Positions 1 through 8,036 of a DNA stretch of 14,903 bases are shown here, in pieces. The notes beneath the pieces are model-generated. The model worked only from the letters and a program-made list of their open reading frames with translations. It ran no database searches and had not been told where the DNA came from. Position 1 is the first letter of the stretch. Every line of letters begins with the position of its first letter. Both the position numbers and the translations under genes were made by a program. The stretch is from positions 154,053 to 168,955 of the forward strand of contig FN648511.1 in the NCBI GenBank assembly GCA_000310025.1. The letters are read 5' to 3'. Source of the stretch: Ectocarpus siliculosus (lineage: Eukaryota; Sar; Phaeophyceae; Ectocarpales; Ectocarpaceae).

Positions 1-2
1 TC

Positions 3-1355
3 GAGAAGTTCAAAGCGCGTCTGGTCGCTAGGGGTTTTTCGCAAATTCCGAATGTGGACTACTTCTACTCATCCTCCCCTTGCCCATCATCCGCATCCAT
101 TAAACTGATGCTTGCGGTAGCCAATGAGAAATCATTGAAACTCAACCACTGGGATGTCAAGCAGGCGTTTACACACGCTAAGTTAGACGAGGATGTGTTC
201 TTGAGGCTCCCCGCGGGGTGCGGGGAAAAATCCCACAAAGTTGTGAAGGCTGAGCGTGCTATTTACGGCTTGAAGCAGAGCGGCAGGCAGTGGGGGTACC
301 ACGCTGCCGACACGCTTGTAGAAAACGGGTTCGAGCAGTGCAAGGCGGACCCGTGCGTCTTCCGCAAGATGAAAGACGGTGTCGTGGTGATGATTATCGT
401 GATTTATGTGGATGACATTCTGGTGGCTGGGTCTGATGATGATTGCAAGGAGTTGCTCGCTTCCCTCAACAAGGCATTCCCCACTAAAGACCTTGGAGAG
501 TGTGTGTGGTTCGACGGGTGTGCCGTTGAGAGAGACCTAGAGGCTGGGACCCTTAGAATCTCCCAAACCGCGTACATTGACAGCATCGTGAATCGCTTTG
601 ATGTGCAATCGACCTCCCCCATCCCTGCTTCCCCTGGTGCTGACGTAGGACCGAAGCGAGATGACGAAAGTGGAGGGGAGTGGCCGGTGAGGGAGGCCAT
701 CGGCAGCATGATGTGGGTGTCGACGTTCTCGCGCCCGGACATCTCGTTCGCTGTGCGTGCGGTAGCGCGCCACGCCCACGCCCCTGCCGAGAGGCACTGG
801 AAGGCGATACGGAAGATCCTCGCCTACCTCAAAGAGACGAGGGACCTCGGGATCACCTACAAACGGGGATCGGGGCTGGGGCTGGCGGTGTACGTGGACG
901 CTAGCTACGCCGACGCTGAGGATAGACGTTCGGTGTCAGGGCTGGCAACAACGGTTGGAGGAACCGTCATCAGCCACGGTAGCAAGACGCAAGCTATCGT
1001 ATCTTTGTCGTCTACGGAGGCAGAGTACATTGCTGCCGGAGAGGGTGTGAAAGAAGCTTTGTTTGTGCGTGCAGTGCTTTCGTTTATTGCCCCAGAGACC
1101 AGCGGCGGTAGCATTCAGGTCCTTGAGGACAATCAGGGGGCCATGGCTTTGGTGCAGAACCCCCTTAGCTCAGCGCGTAGCAAGCACATCGACGTGCGGT
1201 ACCACTTCATTCGTGGATTGTTTAGGTCGGGTGACATCTCGATCAAGTTTGTGTCGACGTCGGAGCAACATGCAGACATGCTCACCAAGGCTCTTAGCAA
1301 GAGCAACCTGCAGTACCACCGGAAAAAGCTGATGAATTTGCCGGAGCTTCTGTAG
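3..1355 (+). CDS. Ty1/copia retrotransposon Pol, C-terminal part: reverse transcriptase and RNase H (5' end outside window)
   Basis: The frame is open from the window edge at position 3 to TAG at 1353-1355, giving about 450 residues with no break. The first residues read KARLVARGFSQ, the usual copia-type entry to the reverse transcriptase domain. The catalytic aspartates are visible in WDVKQAF (near 153-175) and in YVDD (about 406-417). GLKQSGRQW and DPCVFRK are also family signatures. The RNase H part follows, with YVDASYAD, SLSSTEAEYIAA, EDNQGA, SKHIDVRYHFI and HADMLTKAL in the order typical of Ty1/copia. In the family this enzyme copies element RNA into DNA and removes the RNA strand inside virus-like particles. 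Gag, protease and integrase would lie upstream, outside the window. GTG at 54 is not a start; the frame continues leftward. All catalytic motifs are present, so the copy looks recent, but a partial view cannot show activity. Confidence 0.96.
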   Translation, partial: EKFKARLVARGFSQIPNVDYFYSSSPCPSSASIKLMLAVANEKSLKLNHWDVKQAFTHAKLDEDVFLRLPAGCGEKSHKVVKAERAIYGLKQSGRQWGYHAADTLVENGFEQCKADPCVFRKMKDGVVVMIIVIYVDDILVAGSDDDCKELLASLNKAFPTKDLGECVWFDGCAVERDLEAGTLRISQTAYIDSIVNRFDVQSTSPIPASPGADVGPKRDDESGGEWPVREAIGSMMWVSTFSRPDISFAVRAVARHAHAPAERHWKAIRKILAYLKETRDLGITYKRGSGLGLAVYVDASYADAEDRRSVSGLATTVGGTVISHGSKTQAIVSLSSTEAEYIAAGEGVKEALFVRAVLSFIAPETSGGSIQVLEDNQGAMALVQNPLSSARSKHIDVRYHFIRGLFRSGDISIKFVSTSEQHADMLTKALSKSNLQYHRKKLMNLPELL

Positions 1356-1410
1356 GATTTTCTAGCGCTTGGGGAAGGTCATGTATACCATGCGGGGAAA
1401 GATGCATTAC

Positions 1411-1879
1411 TGTCGCGGGCTGTGTCCCAATGGCAGGAGTAGGAGGCTTGCCTCGCATTCTTGTCTTCGCCTTGGCCTTCCTGATAAGTGCGGCCGTTGT
1501 GATCCGCCGTGATAGCAATGGTTTGTGTTGGATGGGATTTATTTTCGAGGGGTTTTGCCCGGGCGCCGGGTTTCCCCTCGACCACCGTATTGGCATTTTA
1601 TTGATGTATCCGGGGTGTTTTTGCCCCACTGATGGTTAGTCACTTGCGTGAAGAACCAGGGAGGGTGTTCGTGGGTCTACGGACATGGTTTGGATATGTT
1701 AGCCGTACGTACAAGTGTGACGCAGATGGTGTAGAACCTTTTAGGTAGGGGTACGGTGATGATGCACCGGGGCCCCCTTTTGTTGTGTGCAGCAGCCCTG
1801 CTGCCACTCCTCCTCTCTGAGCACGACAGCGCCCTGGGTACGGGCGTTGCCTCACCGTCTGAAGTTAATACACTACACA
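1411..1879 (+). repeat. candidate 3' LTR (boundaries tentative)
   Basis: An LTR is expected after the purine tracts at 1371-1402. A segment starting TGTCGCGG at 1411 and ending CTACACA at 1879 has the TGT...ACA ends usual for copia LTRs and a plausible length (469 bp). An alternative start is TGTATACC at 1382, only 3 bases after the first purine tract. The matching 5' LTR is outside the window, so the call cannot be verified here. No convincing protein-coding frame lies in this stretch. Confidence 0.25.
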
Positions 1880-2729
1880 AACAATACCCGATAAGTACGC
1901 GGAGTACGGCCGACAAACAGCCTGCACATGCATCCTCATGGAAAAGCGCGCTCCACACTGAGGAAAAGTTATCCACGCCGGTCGGAGCTAACCTCTAGAC
2001 TTGTGTGCCCGACTGTGTACTGCTGTGGCGTGTTGGCCTTTCATGTTTCAAGAGAAGAGAGAGGGGGGGGGGGGGGGATTGGTGTTGATCATGGAGGCGA
2101 TGGTGCCGAAGCCATAACAGCATAGCCAAACTTAACACCTTGCACGCACAATGCCCACCGCCTTCTTTGGTATCTGCAATATCGTGACTTTTCTGGGTCC
2201 ATTTTTCTCCTTGAATTTCATTCATTATGCGTGTGTGTACGTTCCTCGCTTGGGTAGTTTACTTGTGACCACGGAAGGCGTCCGCGTGGGTTAGACCAGC
2301 ACGGATATCAGAAGGATCTGAGCGAAGATCGGATAGTTTTTTGTTGTGTGAAGGCAACAAAGCAGTCATTGGAAAACACAGTTGTTTTCCTCTGTTGTTG
2401 GTCTCCGTTTTTCGCCTTTCTCTCCCTCTGCTTGGCTTGTCTGTCCCGCCCGCTCCTAAATATTACCGGTACATGTTATCCTGCTGCATCGTCCTCGAGA
2501 TTATGATTTCGCCACTAGAGCACGCGAACAAGCATGCCTCTCACGTGTAACGCTGCCTTTTCGCGTCCTCTCCCCGACTGCTGTACCTTGCTCGCCATTG
2601 CAGCAGCGGAACATGTGGAATGGGGTGGCCCAGCTTGTGGCCTGGGGCTGGGCAATCCTGAGCTGTCCGGGGTACCCGCTACCGACACTTCCGCCTCGGG
2701 GGATCACCGCTCCGGCATAAGACGCCGGG
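1880..2729. other. non-coding stretch between retroelement and next gene
   Basis: I see no supportable gene. The stretch holds a run of 15 G at 2063-2077 preceded by a short GA-rich tract. A pyrimidine-rich segment ending in GCAG at about 2601 could be the 3' splice site of a 5'-UTR intron for the gene that starts at 2730. Short open frames here have no codon pattern or family motif. Confidence 0.5.
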
Positions 2730-5700
2730 ATGGTCGGGATTCTTGTCCGGGACGCGGCGATGGCTATGACTGTGAGTGTGTTTACTTTCTACTGTAGCTT
2801 GGTGTTCGGTGGTTTGAGTTCTGCGCGGCGTCTCCTCCTAGGATTTGCTTTGTACCGGTGCCGCACCTGTACGATGTGTTGGATGGAACCATGTATGTCT
2901 GTGCCATGTGTTGGTTTCCAAAGATGATGCTTCGTGCGGAACAAGAGAGGGGGCACTTGAGAAGAAACGAGGTGTACCGGATGGCCCGCGTGCAAGAAGA
3001 TTTCCTCCATTGAAAAAACGAGGGGGTGTCTTCAACAGCGGCAGAGCACACCCCGCACACACATGACGCACGCAGCAACACCCAACGTCTTCTCACGCTT
3101 GAGGTGCACAGGACTTTGACATTGTTTTCAAAGATACGATGTTTGCTCTTCGATTAAAAATGCAGACTGGCTTGCCGGGAATCATCTCTCTGTATCCGCT
3201 TTACCATTACTGCACCATCAACAACCATAGAGCCGGAAGTCCTTTTCGATATTGAAGAACGCGATGCTGCAGCACCACCACCGCCGGCAACCGGCACCAT
3301 GATGACGGATTGAGTCGATGAGACCCGTCACTTACCTCCCCCCCCACCCTCACCCGCCACGATTGCCTCCCTTGCCGCAGGGAATCGAGCTCGCGAGGCG
3401 CGTGCCGGACTACCTCCGCCGCAGGACCGCCGCCCGCCGTGAGCTGGACGACGCCCTTCCTGACGTCGACGACACCGTTCCGGAGGTTGACCACATCCTT
3501 CCCGAGCTTGACGACACCCTTCCCGACTGTGGGGTGCCGTTTGACAAGGACCGCGTCGGGCAGTGCTGCGGCGACGGAGGACACCAGATGGACGACCAGA
3601 TGGGCTTCCAGCACCCCGAGTTCTACTTGAAGAGGGAAACGACGACCTCCGCCGCGGACGCCGTCTGTAGGGTGCCCAGCTTCCTGCACGAGGACGGGGC
3701 GACCAGCTCGGACGGCGCCTTGGAGATGACCGTGTCCATCGCCCCGTTCGATGTGCATACGGACGGCATGTACTCGTTTCCCACGTACTTCCGTGGCTTT
3801 CAGGTGAGGGGAGTCATGCACTGTGGTTGGGTCGCCACGTGGTCTTGCCTCCAAGCATACATGTGTCAATAGACATCGTGAAACTTACCATTGCAGCAGC
3901 TACAGCAGTAGACATCCATCGATCTCGGCAAGAATGGTCACCTCCAGAACGAAAATATCATCCACACGAAAGCACTACTAGCACCAGTAGCTTTAGCACT
4001 TGACGGCGCATGACCCACCTTTTTATTTGCTCTGCCCACTTTGCCCAATCGGCCATCGGTCGTATACCGTGCTGCGTTAAATGTTGTTTCACCCTTCGCG
4101 CTTCATCAGACCTCTAGCGCAGTTGCATGCAGCATGTCCACACAAACAGAACGACTTCTGAGAATCCCAGGAGGATTATTCACTCCCCAAACCCGTATTC
4201 TCTCCCCCCGCTCCGTCCTCTCGAGGACGCGTGGTCAATGGTCTAACCGCTAAGGCATGCAAAACATAAGAGTACGCCCCTCCCCCCCCTCCTCCTTGCG
4301 GCTGGGATACTGCGCCTCCCCTTCGCCTAAAATGCATCCACTCCTTCGCTTCTCCAAATAGGTGGCGCATTCGCTCGAGGACCTCTGTGTTGCCCCGGAG
4401 GTGACCGCCCCCTCCGGAACGGACACCTCCTTCATGGAGGGCGAGACGCTGTGCTTGGTGGTTCCTATCCGCAAGTACCCGGTGAGATATGATTGTCCCG
4501 GCCTCGCCTGCGCGTAACTCTGTATACAGCAGTACGGACCGCGTAGACCAGACGTTGAGATGCACTTTTTTTCTGTCTTATCTTTAGCATGATGAGTTGC
4601 AGGCTGCTGTCGAGTTCATTTGGGGCTACGCGCGTTGAGCAGTTGTTGCCCGCCTGTATTGTTGTCGTAGGACACCCGAGCCCCTAAGAACTGCTAGATA
4701 TGGCCTGCCACTATGCATACTGTACCTTCTTTCGATTATTGTGAGGCCGGTGGGACCAACCATGCTTCCCACGGGGGAAGAAGGCGGGGGCGGGGAACCA
4801 AACCAAGCAACTTCAATGTTGTTCGACGGTGAAGCGCAGTCATGGCCTTGGTCAACCTTACCTCGCCCAAGCGTTTTCCACGGCTGACCTCCACGTTGCT
4901 TCCCCCTCGCATGTCGCAGAGAGCCAGCAAGACCGACGACGAGACGTTCGCGGCCCTTACCTGCGATGAGGCCGGCGCATGTGTGCTCGCCACGTTGCCC
5001 ACCGTGGCGCCCCTCGATCTTCGCCACATTCACGAGCGTCTCGTGCTGGCCGAAGCGAGTCACGCTGGGCTTGAATTGCTGCGGCAGACCGCAGACCTCC
5101 AGCGCCTCTTCCTCGAGTGGGAGGGGACCATGGTGTGCCACGCCATCGACCCCGATGATGATGATGATGATGATGACCACGTGAGTACCGCCCTCTGTAG
5201 ATGACGCCTGTCGCGTGCGAAAAGAAACAGAACGCGGGGAACCGTGCGGAGGTAGCTGCTATGGCGACGTCATGGTTGGCAGTATAGCAGTGACTCCCTC
5301 TACCAGTGATGCCGCTGCTGCTGCTGCTGCTGCTGCTGTTTGAACATTCCACCGTCGAGGGTTGATGCTCATAGCAAGCCAAGAAGATGTTGTTTCTCGG
5401 GCGCGTACAAGTAGTACTTGCCGAGCGGCATCAAATTGTTGTTGTTCGTGTGAGGGGTGTAGGCATGAGGGGGCGTGTGTTTTTTGTCCCTTTTTTAACA
5501 CCGCTACGTTCAGCTTCAAACCACAGTATCCCCCCCCGCCTGCCGCCCGCTTCCCTCCGGTCGCGGCCCGAACGCCTTCCCGTTCGAATTCCAGAGCGAC
5601 CCCCCCACCGTGTACACCTTCGCCTGGGCAAAGAGAGTGATGTCAAGCGTTGGAGCGCTGGCGCGTCCTGTGCTCGAGCATGTTGGAGGCTATGTGACGA

Positions 5701-5828
5701 CCGTCGGCCAGCGCCTCTCGGCGATCAACGTGTCGGCGATGCTGTCAAGGTGTGTGCTATCGGTGGTCGGTCACGGTGGTGATCGTCCGCTTGCTGCTTC
5801 TCCGGTAGTTCTACGTCTTCAGCGATAG
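2730..5828 (+). CDS. unrecognised multi-exon gene, ~386-aa acidic-repeat protein (spliced; five exons proposed)
   Basis: Proposed exons are 2730-2771, 3381-3803, 4362-4481, 4920-5180 and 5514-5828. All four introns are GT-AG with donors of the GTGAG type, and all are in phase 0, so the five blocks join in one frame; that regularity is the main support. ATG 2730 is preceded by an in-frame TAA 12 bases upstream, so it is the likeliest start, but exon 1 is the least certain part. Residues 36-63 are four acidic heptads of the form LDDxLPD. Residues 274-281 are eight aspartates encoded by a GAT repeat. Exons 2-5 have strongly GC-biased third positions. I recognise no domain. The last exon (FEFQSDPPTVYTFAWAKR and a glycine/valine/alanine-rich helix-like part) ends at TAG 5826-5828. 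A donor at 5750 (AAG|GTGTGT) could instead splice on, for example to an acceptor near 5857. Positions 4842 or 4911 could start a separate shorter gene. Confidence 0.6.
3444..3527 (+). repeat. four 21-bp units encoding LDDxLPD heptads
   Basis: Four consecutive 21-base units encode LDDALPD, VDDTVPE, VDHILPE and LDDTLPD within exon 2 of the unrecognised gene. Hydrophobic residues recur at positions 1 and 5 of each heptad, with acids between and a proline at position 6. The units have diverged at the DNA level but keep this pattern, which suggests selection on the protein. Confidence 0.85.
4588..4638 (+). other. possible alternative terminal exon inside intron 3 of the unrecognised gene
   Basis: After donor 4482 a strong acceptor occurs at 4587: a T-rich tract ending CTTTAG. 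From it a phase-0 frame reads HDELQAAVEFIWGYAR and stops at TGA 4636-4638. Using it would end the protein at about residue 211 instead of joining to the exon at 4920. Both acceptors keep the same phase. It may be a real alternative end, a poison exon or chance. Confidence 0.35.
5154..5177 (+). repeat. (GAT)7 plus GAC, coding poly-aspartate
   Basis: Seven GAT codons and one GAC encode eight aspartates near the end of exon 4. The tract stops 3 bases before the proposed splice donor GTGAGT at 5181. It is a pure trinucleotide microsatellite in coding sequence, so length variation between individuals is likely. Confidence 0.9.
5315..5338 (+). repeat. (CTG)8 microsatellite in intron
   Basis: Eight CTG units lie in the proposed intron 5181-5513 of the unrecognised gene. 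The complementary reading is CAG. No coding role is seen. Confidence 0.9.
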
Positions 5829-6626
5829 TCACGGCCAGTCCCTCAGCTAGAAGCAGGGTCGCCCTGAACTTTCTTCCTCAGTACACGAGCCCGGTCTTCC
5901 TTTCCCAAGGGTGCTGCTCTTGCCCTCCTACGTACCGCTTGCGCCCAGCTACACTTGTCTTTACTACTGGACGATGACCATGCCAGTGTTCCTGCGTGGT
6001 CTTGCCCGCACCCTCGTTTCTTTTCGTGAATTTAACGAGAGTATCCACTGCTAGCCTTGCTTGTTGACAAACTAATCGTGTCAAGAACTCAAGTTAAGGT
6101 TTCATGTTGAATTGCAACGCTTTTGCTGCTGCAGCTGCTGCTGCTGCTGCTATTTCCAGCATTCCATCTTGTTGTCGTGTCTGCTGCATCGTGTTTGTGT
6201 GTGTCCACGGCTGGTGGGTAAATCATTTACGGAGAGGTGCAGACTGGTGCCCAGAATGAATGAGACCGAACGCTTGGTAACGTGCTCCACATGAAATTTA
6301 TTTGATGCACGTTCCAAGAGAAGAACGGCATGAGCAAAATTTAGCGTATCTACTGTAGGCGTTGTGTCTTGTAGAACCACGACCTTCCGTGTGATATCAC
6401 AGGATGGTCCGTGCACGTGTTGATGATACGATGATCGCGAAACGTTTTCGGTAGTAATGCTACGACCGTGGCGATGCTCACCCCGCCCGGGATTCCGGTA
6501 TCCTCATTTGCAGCGTGCAACCGAGCGAGGGCTCCTTATTCTTCATCCCACCCGCACTCGTTGTTCCGCTCCCTTTGCCCTCGTCTTCCAACGGATGACC
6601 GGTTATTCCACAGATGCTTCGGGAGC
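5829..6626. other. intergenic stretch with (GCT)n and a 12-bp palindrome
   Basis: I see no supportable gene. At 6125-6151 there are nine trinucleotides: two GCT, one GCA, then six GCT. At 6390-6401 there is a perfect palindrome, TGTGATATCACA. The left part may hold the 3' UTR or a further 3' exon of the preceding gene: a frame after an AG near 5857 runs to TGA near 5974. The right part should contain the promoter and 5' UTR of the gene starting at 6627. Confidence 0.5.
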
Positions 6627-7352
6627 ATGGCGGCTATTTCCCCGTCGCACTTCGACCTCGCCTGGCTTTCAGCCTGCGATCTGCTGGTTGGTGTTCTGCT
6701 GCTCGATGTCGTCGTTCGGGCATCAAAGTTCTGCTGGCGCTCTCTCGGAGGTGGTGGCGACGAGGGGGCGGCTGACGGCGGCAAAGCAAAGCCGCCAGCC
6801 CCATCCGTCGACGACCAGTCGGTACCCGAGTGGGCGCGGATGTTCCGCGCAGACTTGGCGTGTGCAGAGACGCGGATGAAGGGGGAGAACCTTGCCGACC
6901 TCGCCTCTGTGCACGCAATCTTCAACCGGGGATTCAGCGACCATTCTCGCGCTCCGGAGCGGAAGATGAAGGAAACGCTGAAGAAGCAGAAGGCGGAGTT
7001 GAAAAGGGGATTTGCGGAGCAGGCGGAGGCGCTGAAGCGCAAGTACGCCGCCGACCTGAAGGCCGGTCTTGCCGCCGAGCGGGCCGCGGCTGCGTCGTTC
7101 CAGGCCCAGGCCGAGGCTCGCTTGCGGCAGGCGATCACGGCCCTGGCGAGGGAAGCAAGCGAGGGCAAGCAGCAGCACGACGTGGACCCTCCGGTAGCGG
7201 CCCCCTTCCATGGCTCGGCGCTCGTGGGCGGGCACGAGGAGACGAAGGAGGAGGGGCAGACTTTGGGGAAACGGAAACAGCCGGGCCGGAGGGGGCTGGG
7301 CAAGGGAGGAAGGATGCCACCGCCACCGCAACCGCACCCGAGCGGCAAGTAA
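6627..7352 (+). CDS. single-exon hypothetical protein, 241 aa, one membrane segment and coiled coil
   Basis: The frame is open farther upstream, to ATG 6468, but ATG 6627 (gagcATGG context) is preferred because the protein-like pattern begins there. Residues 11-30 are a hydrophobic segment rich in L, V, A and W that could be a signal anchor; it carries two aspartates (18 and 27), which is unusual for a membrane helix. Residues 38-54 are glycine/aspartate-rich. Residues about 110-180 are rich in K, E, A, R and Q with repeated KKQKAELKRGFAEQAEALKR-type runs, which fits a long coiled coil. The tail has a basic cluster, KRKQPGRRGLGKGGR, then a proline-rich end before TAA 7350-7352. AAG/GAG codon use and GC third positions support the + strand; the long antisense frame is its mirror. 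I recognise no family. An anchored coiled-coil adaptor is only a guess. Confidence 0.65.
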   Translation: MAAISPSHFDLAWLSACDLLVGVLLLDVVVRASKFCWRSLGGGGDEGAADGGKAKPPAPSVDDQSVPEWARMFRADLACAETRMKGENLADLASVHAIFNRGFSDHSRAPERKMKETLKKQKAELKRGFAEQAEALKRKYAADLKAGLAAERAAAASFQAQAEARLRQAITALAREASEGKQQHDVDPPVAAPFHGSALVGGHEETKEEGQTLGKRKQPGRRGLGKGGRMPPPPQPHPSGK

Positions 7353-8036
7353 GACCGGCGACGCCTCGAAAGGGTCGTGCGGCAACTCTGGGGGTGGGGT
7401 GGATGGGGGAGGGCATGGAGGGTATCTGCACCGGCGCGTAGTACCACCCACAACTTCAGCCGACCAGCTTGCGGCGAGAATTCATTTATTTGGTTTCGGT
7501 TTTCTGATTAGCACCCTCCGGGGGGTGCGGTGGCCGGACCATGTCCGTCCCACATTGGTCTGTCGCTGCACTTGCTGCAGATGATGCCTTCCACGGGTAG
7601 TCGAGGCAGGATGCCGTTCTTTCTTTTTGGCTAGCGTGCATCACGCGCCGCGTTCCTTCGTTATTAGCGCCCTCAACCAAGCAAGTAGCTGTGCCTGTAG
7701 CATAGCTCGTTGCTTCATTCTTGTACTTCGGACTCAGCATGTTGGTGGAAGCAGGGCCGTTGTTGCTCTTTCCGCTGCTCCCCTGATTGCCATATCTTGC
7801 GTTGAAAAATATGCAAACCGTGCCCCCTTTGCCAGTCTTGGTGTATTTTGTCGTCGATTGACCTACGGGGTGAATGAACGAGTGAAGGAGGCGGTCTGTG
7901 TAATTAATTTGTTGATTTTGCACTCAAGCGTTACTTCAGGGACCGAACTGTTCAGTCCCTGCTGCGCCTTTGGATGCTGCAGTAAATGAAGTGAAAGCAA
8001 GGGCTTGGTGCGGTATGACGGTGTTGTTCGTGCATA
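7353..8036. other. intergenic, no supportable gene
   Basis: The stretch is less GC-rich than the gene to its left and has no frame with convincing codon bias. A 145-residue minus-strand frame (7923-7486) lacks splice context, motifs and third-position bias. The tandem array begins immediately to the right. Confidence 0.5.

Larger units (their letters stand above)
1..1879 (+). mobile_element. 3' portion of a Ty1/copia LTR retrotransposon
   Basis: The unbroken RT-RNase H frame ends at 1355. A purine tract GGGGAAGG lies at 1371-1378 and a second, GGGGAAAGA, at 1394-1402; either could be the polypurine tract that primes plus-strand synthesis just before the 3' LTR. The element enters from the left edge, so its 5' LTR, primer-binding site and gag-integrase part are not visible. 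The right boundary is uncertain: 1879 is the end of one LTR guess (TGT...ACA ends). The element could stop earlier or later. Confidence 0.8.

Noticed and set aside
2845-3066. + strand 73-residue frame and a 29-codon frame starting ATG near 2927
   Set aside because: The short frame after AAAG looks somewhat coding, but it ends in a stop without a donor and does not join the flanking exons in phase.
2782-3096. overlapping minus-strand frames of 73-104 residues
   Set aside because: Several frames overlap with no codon bias in any; the region is better explained as intron 1 of the + strand gene.
3207-3869. 220-residue minus-strand open frame opposite exon 2 of the unrecognised gene
   Set aside because: Codon third-position bias and flanking splice signals fit the + strand; the apparent antisense V/G/K heptads are the reflection of the LDDxLPD units.
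4228-4260. tRNA-like stretch (TGGTCAATGGTCTAACCGCTAA)
   Set aside because: It recalls a D-arm and A box, but no acceptor stem, anticodon arm or GGTTCGA-type B box follows at the right distance.
6536-7453. 305-residue minus-strand open frame opposite the coiled-coil gene
   Set aside because: It is the mirror of a GC-rich + strand coding frame: its protein is A/S/R/P-rich without domain character, while the + strand shows a coherent coiled coil and AAG/GAG codon use.
7486-7923. 145-residue minus-strand frame
   Set aside because: Composition is that of random sequence (many S, T, N, Q and scattered C), with no third-position bias or splice signals.
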